The notes beneath the pieces are model-generated. The model did no database searches, was not told the origin of the DNA, and saw nothing but the letters and a program-made list of their open reading frames with translations. Shown piece after piece: positions 56,195 to 64,000 of a stretch of 64,000 bases of DNA. A program made the position numbers and the translations under genes. Source of the stretch: Apiosordaria backusii (taxonomy: Eukaryota > Ascomycota > Sordariomycetes > Sordariales > Lasiosphaeriaceae); assembly GCA_030549205.1 (NCBI GenBank), contig JAUKTV010000002.1:3472001-3536000 (forward strand), written 5' to 3'. Each line of letters opens with the position of its first letter. Positions within the stretch are counted from its first letter, which is position 1.

Positions 56195-59100
56195 CTACGC
56201 GCGACGGCTCATGGCGGCATTGGCACCCGCTGCGGCAAGGTCTGTCTTGGAGTTGTTTGAGAGGCCCACAGGGCCGACACCACCGCTCACATTACGCAAA
56301 GAGGCCCTAGGTAAGCTGCTGGGGCCGATGGTGCCATTACCATTGGTGTAGGTCGCCGTAGTTCCGTTACTCGTGCGCTTGACACTGGAAATGCTCCCGT
56401 TGATGCTGGATGCTGTGCTCATGTTGGAAGTCCTACGGGCTGTGACCGCTGGCATGCTACCGGGTTTCGCAGGGACTGGGCCGTTACTTGGACCTGAAGC
56501 CTCCCGAGCTCGCAAAGTGCCAGCTCTGACAGCTGCTGGAGGCTCAGGAAGTGGTCGGGGGGCTGTGATGCTGTTGGTACGCTTGCTGGGGGAACCTTCG
56601 CGCATTCGGATGGGAACGGATGTCTTTTGACCAGTAATGAACTCGTGCCGAATCGCCTCTTCGGGCTTCATGCGGCGGTCGGGATCCCAGCGGAGGCAGC
56701 GTGCGATAAAGTCCAAGAAGGCTTCGTCATCGCACTTGAGGACTTGTTGGAGTGTCTTGGAGGATGGGCGTCGGCGGCGACCCTTTGATGACACGGTGAG
56801 GCGAGGCTTGCCCATGCTGTCGAAAAACAACTTCTTACGCGTCGACTTCTCGATAAGATGCTTTTCCGGTGGGCCAAACACTTCCATAATACAGGCCAGC
56901 TGCTCCTGCTCGTTCTCGCCAGGGAAGATTGGCACGCCGGTGTACAGTTCGGCGAGAATGCACCCAAGTGACCACATATCGATGGGTAGGCCATACTGCA
57001 TACCAAGAATAACTTCGGGGGAGCGGTAGAATCGAGACTGAATATAGGTGTAAACCTTTTCCGTTTCGAAACAACTGGAGCCAAAATCGATAACTTTGAT
57101 CTCCGAATGAAGAGGGTGGCGTAATAGAATATTTTCGGGCTTCAAGTCGCAGTGGATAACCTTGTGCTGTTTCAGTAAGTTGAGTGAGCTCAGCATTTGT
57201 TTGGTAAATCTGCGGATCAACTTCAGTGAGAAACCTCGGAAGGCGTTCGACTTGATAAATTCGTAGAGGTTCATGTCCAAGAGTTCCGTCGAGATGCAAA
57301 GATGTCCACGGAAATAAAAGCTGTGAGTGAAATTGACCATGCTGTGCTTGTTTTTGGGATCCTGAACGTCGTGTTAGAACTACAGCACCAGACACCTGCC
57401 TCTTCAGGAGCAATACTCACCCATTCGCGGAGTTTCTGCAGAATATTGACCTCGACCAGAGCTTGCTGATGGAACCTCTTTTTGTTGCGGATGATTTTGA
57501 CGGCAACAAGAACGCCGGTCTTGTGGTCGATACACCGGACCACCTGACCGAAACTTCCCTTTCCGAGCACATCAATGATTTCATAGCGGTACGCAAGATG
57601 ATCACCAGGTACGATGCTGTAGTCACCTCGCTCGTCGTCGTAGCCGAAATTGGGACTGTCAGACTGAACATTGCCCACAACCTTTGCCGCGTTTTGTGTG
57701 CCGCAAAAGTAGACATCCTTATAGTCCACAATCTCCCCGCGCTCGTAGATGTTGAGGACTGCAATTCTGATGGCTTCTTGAGGGCTGACGCGGTCCTTGG
57801 CCGAGGCACGCTTGCGAAGAGCATCCAAAGTTCTAGCCGCCAGCTCCGTATCCTTGCGTCGTGAACCGAGTTTCCTCATCTCTTCCTCCGCAACCAAATC
57901 ATCCTTATCGAGCTCCGAGTTCCAAACGTCGTGATGTCGAAGGGTTGCCGTAGAGCCCTTGGGTTTTAATATCCTTTGCACCACGGAGGAGTTATGGGGG
58001 AGTGTGGCCCGCTCGTTGACTGTTCCAAGAGTCGAATCCTTCTTGGCCGCTGTGCCATTATCGCCGCGGTTACGATCTCCAGAGAGCACTGCATTCAAGC
58101 TGGAGGCCGAGCTCTTTCGCCTTCGTGACTCCAAGTACGTCCCATTACCATTAGACTTGGTGGACGGAGTGGGACTCGGGGGTTTGCCGGTAGGAAGGTT
58201 GTTCAGAGTTGCCGAGATGGGGATCCTCGGCGGTGGCATTGAATCATGCTTGACGGCGTTTTGGTCTCCGTGATTGCTTTGATTTCCACTGGCTTTGGAG
58301 GCACTCCTCTTCCAGGACAAGCTCAACTTGCGCCTGAGAGAGCTCATAGAAGAAGGGGTGGGGGGCTCCTCCGGACTGGGAAGCGGTGGCGGGGATTTTC
58401 CACCTGCAGGCCGTGTTGCGATAGACTTTGGCGCTCGGGGCCCCGAAGGCTTGTTTTGTTGAGCGGGCACGTCGGCTCCTGCATCCAAGGGGACAGTGAA
58501 ATCCCCGCCAGTTTTTGATCTTTTGAAGAAAGTAGTCTCGAGATTCCCACCTTTCGGCACCGACTGGCTCAAGAATGGCGATGGCCCTGCTCTGACGGTC
58601 CCATTTTTCACACCAGCAAACGACTCTGTTGAGCTGGTCGGCGGCTCTGCCGTAGTGGCGGGACTTTCACGATGAAGCCTCTGCACCGATGCGCTGCTCC
58701 TGAGGTGCTGAATATCAGGCCTTTCTTCCGGCCGTATCCTTCCAAAGAATGTGCCCTTTGATGCCGTCATCGGCGTTGTCGGTGTCTTTGGAATTTGCCG
58801 TGATGGAGGCGGGGAGAGATTTCTGTCACCTTGTGTTTGAAGAGCAGCGATCTTGGCCGCAGTTGGTGTGCTGAGGGGACCAAGGGTAATGGGTGGCAAT
58901 CTCAGCGGCTGCAAGCTCTTCTTCGACTGCGCTGCAGCTGCATTTTTCTCGAGGTCCAGCTTTGAGGTATGTACTGTCTTCCTGTTGCTCGGCTTGCGTT
59001 GAAGCTTAGCAGGTGCCGAATCACTCGTCTGCGCCCCCGTTATACTCGCCGTCGAATTACTATGAATACTGCTGCCATCATAAGCCAGATTAGACCTCCT

Positions 59101-60730
59101 CTTCTCCAAAAACGAAACAGCTTCGAGATGCGCCTCCTTTGGAGACTCGTACGCCTTCGGAATTGCCGGCACAGGTGGCACATCCTCACTGCTGTCAAAA
59201 CTGGCCGAATTGTGAAGGTTAAGGGCCTTGGGAGCAGGCAGCCGCGAACCATTTGCACCTTGGATAGCCCGCTGCTGCATGGAGCCAGTCGATGTCCGCA
59301 CCGTGTTGAGGCTGGTGCTAGAGTTGACTGAGAGACCCGAGCTGTATGATTTTCGGTTGGGGTCTGGGGTGGTTCGAGAAGACGACGGGGTCGAGATTTT
59401 TCGGGGCAGCATGGATGGGGACCGGGAAGAGGGACGACCATCGGCTGAAATGGGTGGCGGATGGGGCAACGCTGGAGAAGCGCCAGCACCCTGTTGAACC
59501 TGATGCATGGTAGATAATCGTTTCATTCGTCTTGTATCGGTAGGACTGATAGTTCGCGCACCCAGTCCAGTTGCATGACTAGCATGGTGAGTTCCTGGCA
59601 TAACAGATATCCGCTTTGCCGAGCTCGGAGTAGAGCCCTTTGCGGCGGCCCTGGGAGAGCGAGGCATTGCCATTGCTATGTGAGTATGCTCGGGTTTGAG
59701 TGTGGTGTCTGGCGTGAGCATGTCCTGGCTGGACCTGGGCAATGGCTGCACAGACCTCGCCTTGGATGCCCTCGAACTTGTCAAGTGCCGCATGCTCTCC
59801 ATTACCATAGACCGAGGCCCAGCATCCACTGAAGCTCGCGAAGCCTCGAGGCCAGTTCTATCAGATAGCGACACCACGCTCGGTCTCCGCTTTCGAGTCT
59901 GAATCTCTCTGCCTTGAACTTCTCCCAGCTGAACATCTCCAGTCGACTTCCTTGGCGGCTTGGCGGGATTGGGGTTAGAGACTGGGGGATAGTGGTTTTG
60001 GCGGCGCGCCCGCATGGCGGCTGGAGCAGTGGGAGCATTTGGAACGCCTGAGTTGGTAGATGGCGTAGAGGCAGTACTGGGTTGGGGCTGTCTGCCCGCC
60101 GTGCTAGGTCTTCGCAGAATTGAGCCAGTTCGTGAACGCGTGATGGCAGGTTGCTGAGGCAGGGCATGAGCAGCGGCGTTCGGCCGTGTCATGTCGGGAC
60201 GTTCTACCATATTGTGACTGTTGCCCGCACTGCGATCCCCCAAAATGGTTCCTGTTCCAGTCGGTGAAGGAAATTGCGTGAGTTTGAAGTCGGTCGAGGC
60301 AGACTCGAGGCTGCTCTGGAGGTCGTCGAAGCTGACCGAGGGCAGAAACTCGAACGATGCGTTGGCGATGTCGGACACGTTATTGGACACGCCATTCCCA
60401 GCCCCAAAAGAGAAGAGGGAGTGGTTGTTGGAAGAAGAGGCACTGAGCATTGGAGCATCGATTGTGGGCCGCCTGATGGAGCCGATCTTTGTGGGACTGG
60501 GGGGGTTCAGGTTCAGCGGTCTCCTAGATCAACAAAACAATAGCAAGGGTTAGCACAATGCTGCATGTGGCAACGGTCCCATGTGCCGCAAAAGTTTTTG
60601 CAGATGCCGGTGAATATTTTGATGGCGATAATGACTTTCAAGACACAACCAGATCAAAGGGGGAGGACAACCTGGTGGGCGACTGGTTTTCCCGTCTGGG
60701 CCCAGCGGGAGCGCGATGGTCTCTGTTCAT
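56195..60730 (-). CDS. pom1: DYRK-family protein kinase, Pom1-like
   Basis: Exons 60730-60672, 60523-57421 and 57361-56195 give 1442 residues from Met 60730. The frame is open further 5' to about 60886 and carries coding-like sequence (TPGNWSLPSPASAT), so a missing upstream exon is likely. About 980 residues of Ser/Pro/Arg-rich disordered sequence precede the DYRK-homology box (YDDERGDYSIVPGDHLAYRYEI). The kinase domain spans about 1003-1295: GKGSFGQV, VAVKIIRNKKRFHQQA, HCDLKPEN at 1124, DFG at 1146, and the YTY activation-loop tyrosines at 1158-1160, which DYRKs autophosphorylate. A Ser/Thr-rich tail follows. Pom1 in fission yeast forms cell-end gradients that control polarity and mitotic entry; the basic N-terminus would suit membrane binding. 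The exon 1 donor (GTTGTC) is weak. Confidence 0.93.
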
Positions 60731-63566
60731 AGGGTCGGACGAGAACGCGCCACTCGAATTTCGTCGCAGAAGCGGCCGAGAATCTCGATCAACCGGAGTC
60801 GGACTCGAAAATGATGATGATGTGGCAGAGGCTGGGCTCGGGAGAGACCAATTTCCCGGCGTCTGTGGGTGATCGTTGCAATTCACGCTTTGCAGCGTAG
60901 ATTTGGACCCCCCAAAGAATCAACCCCGATGGCTAGGAGGTCGTCGTCCAAGGCTCAGTCCGGTCAGGGAGCTGAGAACAATCGAAAGGCTACCTCATTC
61001 CGGGGGCGCGCAGAGTGTGGGATCGAGCGTGTCGAGATTACGATGGAGGTGCGCGGAAGGCCTTTGGTGGCTTCTGACGCACTTGGGAGTGTCGTGAATG
61101 ATGGTGGAAGAGGACGGAGGTGAGGGTGGTGCAGGGACGCTGCTGGGTCTATGGTCTGGGACACACTGGCGAGAGAGACAGTTGTTTCGCAGGCTGGCAG
61201 CATGTTTTTGGTGGCAGGTGGCAGCGGGCAGTGGGCTTGGGGGGCTTTGGTGGGCCCACCGTGGGTGTCCTGCACTTTCAGTGGAACGCGACCAGCAGCA
61301 CGCTTTTTTCACTGGGCAACAGCAGAACGGCATGTGGAGTGCAAAATGCTTGGGAACGGTATGCAGGGTGCAACCTCGATATCATCAACGTCAAAGACAG
61401 CACGACATGTTCTGGAACATTTGCTGAGCCCTTGGAACACGTGGAGACGCCCTCACTTCATTCATCCAGCCAGACCGAACACCGAGGACAATGGCAGTCC
61501 ACCTGATCCCAACACACACTGCCTGCACCAAGGTTAGTTCCCCCATATGAGTAAACTTCGAGATCAGAAACCGTTGTCCCTTTGTGTGTCTCTTCTCTTT
61601 TCCCTCTTGAGAATGCAGGGAATTCTGGAAATTAACAACAGATGCAGACCATGCAAGCAGCTCATATATACCTTGCCATGAACCACCAGGCAGCGCTTGG
61701 CTTCAACCGATTGGATATGAATCACGACAGCTTCTCTTACCTAGTCAGTTGCAAACCAGCCGTCCAGGCCAGGGGTGGTACGTGCGCCAGGGGCATGTGG
61801 GGCCATGAATAGGAGACCATCAAAAAGATGGGGAAACCCTGTGAATATTTTTTGGAGATTTCCAGAGCAATGCAAAGCACCAGGCAAAGGAAACAAAAAC
61901 AAACTCGAAGCTGTCGGGGCTCTAGCACGGCGCTACGGGAGCAGCATGCAGGAGGAAGGCTGCCCTTGCAGCACAATGCCAGTCTTGTTCCATTCAAAGC
62001 ACGCCAACTCATCCATGGCAACACTCGAAATGCTTGCTGTTAGTGGCATCGACGGTGAGTAGGGGGACCATCAAAACCACCAGCCCGGCAAACTCTGCTG
62101 TCTCTACAACCTACAACGGGGATGACGAAACCAGTTCTAATGCCAGCGGGCTCCGCTCGGCTTCTGCGGTGCTTGCTTGGCACCAGTCAATTTCCAGCAT
62201 CGAGGGCTTCCCAGCCTGCCACCTGTGCACTGCAGGTATGGTGTTGCGAAGAAGCGGTGTCCCTGGATCTATCTACATGTACCTGAATGGGTCCATCGGC
62301 CTATCAACAACACAGCAACCAGCACGGCCTTGCCGGTTGTCTGTTGTTTATTGTTTGCTTAACAGAGGGCATTAAGACGGTTTGGGAATCGACCTCAGCA
62401 ACCTGGCCCCGTATCCCGCCTCGTTATAATGCGACAATGGATTTCATCTTGAAAGACGTTGAGACGGGATTTGATCTGGCCTGGCCGACCAACCAACCAT
62501 CTTGATTTTTATCGACACGGAAATGTCCCGAGCCGTCAAGGCTACTGGCTCTTCAGATGAAAGGGCGAGTTATATTCCTAATTTCCGACCGTGTCTCATC
62601 GAAACCAGCCGAGGAAACAATGCTCTCGGTGGTTGACTGCTTTTGGATGCAGAACCAGCCAATCTATTTCCCAGTTCATTTCGATTTTCGAGAACATTTC
62701 GGCCACGCGCCAACCACGCGTCTCGGGTACGCTATACTACGCCGTAGTATCATCAGCAAATGTCGTGCCTCATCTCTCGTCAACGTTCATGATGTAACAT
62801 GAAGCAAAGCACGATGCTCATCGTTTTTTGGAAAGGCCATCGGACATGGCGGGCGAAAGCAGGATTTGCGGGACCCTGCAGATGCCCTGCCGAATTCCGC
62901 TCTTTTAGCGGAGTGGCCGTCGGATGTAGCCACCGAACCCGGCTCTCCGGTACGAACGGGCGTGCTTTTCAGCGCGTGGTGTTGGACTTGCATGTTTTGG
63001 TCGTACACTCCACTCCAAGCATGTGCCTGAAGGCTGCTCAGGTCGCAAAGAGCTCATCCAAATGATGCAACTGTCCAATTTGTGAAATGAAAGAAAGGCT
63101 GCTGACTGTCTTATGTATGAAGTAGTTTGATGCTGCTGTGCTTCTCAGGGCACCCAAAATGTGGCGCTTGTCTCGGCACCGTCCTGCCGCATGTGACGTG
63201 GTGGCTTGGGCCCGAGAAGTTCACCTGTGACGACACCAGACACACAACTTCATCTCACAACCACCGCCTGGATTTTATTGGCTTTTCCACTTCAACAGTT
63301 ATGACAACCTCACTTGAGTAGCATTCACAGACCGTTGAGCCCTTTTCTAAACCAAGCCTCTTACGTATCTCTCTGTCGAGTCCTGGGACCGATTCTCATC
63401 CACACTTGATCAGCGAACGGATTGTGGGGCTCTCATGAGTGATGCATGAGATTCACATGCAACCAAAAACGGTAGAGTGAGACAGAATCATCACCAGTCT
63501 GGTCTTCAGCGCAACATTATCGAGAAGCATCACAGTAATCACTGTTTAAGGGAATTTACCGTCAAG
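60731..63566. other. Divergent 5' region, kinase / peroxin genes
   Basis: 2.8 kb. Its left edge (60731-60910) is open in the kinase frame and probably contains the true 5' coding end of the kinase gene. The remainder has no recognisable gene. Short hairpin CCGCT-CTTTT-AGCGG near 62899-62913. Confidence 0.5.
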
Positions 63567-64000
63567 ATGGTGGACGAACTCGAAACACAGTTTTCCCATG
63601 CCGCCGACGAGTCCATCTTAACAGAGGATGATGAAGGGCAACCATCGCAACCACAAGGTCATCAATCTCACTCCGCCAGGAAAGTGAGAAGTCTGAGAAA
63701 CGGCATCTTCAAGGCGGCAAGTATACAAGACAAACTCCTAGAAAAGTAAGTATTTTATCACCGTTCATCATGAGATCTCGAAACCTTCTAACACTCTTCA
63801 TTTAGACTTCTTTTGCAAGTCCTCCCTTCAGAAGGTGGACAACCACAAGTGCCCTCCATCATGGGAGGCGACGACCCTCCCACCTTCGCCGAGCGCCCCG
63901 GCTTCTCCATCCCGTTAATGTCCAACAACTTCCGCCGCTTCAACGCCCGCATCGGTGTGGTCTTCAAGTTCCAGTCCCGCGCCTTGAAGGTCCTATCCTG
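63567..64000 (+). CDS. Pex24-type integral peroxisomal membrane peroxin, 3' partial
   Basis: Exon 1 is 63567-63745 (MVDELETQFSHAADESILTE ... SIQDKLLEK) and exon 2 begins at 63806 and runs off the window. The GTAAGT donor and TTTAG acceptor keep phase. The exon 2 motif (AERPGFSIPLMSNNFRRFNA, then RIGVVFKFQSR) is the conserved start of the Pex24/Pex28-32 family, which usually continues with membrane segments and a DysF domain. These proteins control peroxisome size, number and ER contact. An acidic, Gln/His-rich N-terminus precedes it. Only about 125 residues are visible. The start is chosen at ATG 63567 (GTCAAGATGG context); upstream in-frame sequence looks like leader. Confidence 0.85.

Overview
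The window is nuclear DNA from a filamentous ascomycete, most likely a Sordariomycete and probably of Sordariales type. The genes are split by short introns (about 50-150 bp) with GTRNGT donors, CTAAC/CTGAC-like branch sites and YAG acceptors. The proteins are fungal housekeeping and cell-biology families: Mbf1, Rrp7, Osh3, Prp6, a Pom1-type DYRK kinase, a Spo73/Mug65-like DysF protein and a Pex24-type peroxin. I see no operons, CRISPR, rRNA, tRNA or transposon ORFs. Exon joins were placed by hand from splice signals and reading phase.

Layout. 0-35 kb is gene-rich: a partial Cys-rich single-pass membrane protein (+); a GFA/CENP-V-like protein (-) with an unlisted lysine-rich exon behind it; MBF1 (+); RRP7 (-); an MFS transporter (+); a MOSC / flavodoxin-reductase-like / 2Fe-2S protein (-); an F-box protein (+); OSH3 (-); PRP6 (+); a small membrane-anchored helical protein (-); a DysF-domain protein (+); and a mitochondrial PPR-like protein (+). 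From 35 to 64 kb genes are sparse. A 7.9 kb stretch without a credible gene precedes a small Cys-rich protein (43.1 kb). After it come a small coiled-coil protein with heat-shock-element-like sites upstream (45.9 kb), a TPR-like/F-box/LRR-like protein (51.1 kb), the Pom1-type kinase (56.2-60.7 kb, -) and the start of a Pex24-type peroxin (63.6 kb, cut by the window end).

Most genes work independently in RNA processing (RRP7, PRP6), transcription (MBF1), lipid transfer at membrane contacts (OSH3), polarity (Pom1-type kinase), peroxisome/prospore-membrane biology (DysF and Pex24-type proteins) and mitochondrial RNA (PPR). The observations most worth checking are: (1) a stop-free lysine/alanine/serine-rich exon downstream of the GFA gene that joins it in phase through a GT..AG intron, giving a CENP-V-like domain with a histone-H1-like tail; (2) two apparent one-base homopolymer frameshifts (OSH3 C-terminus and the 29.6 kb gene), which suggest residual assembly indels; (3) heat-shock-element clusters near a coiled-coil gene and in an orphan intergenic site; (4) perfect hairpins in gene-free DNA.
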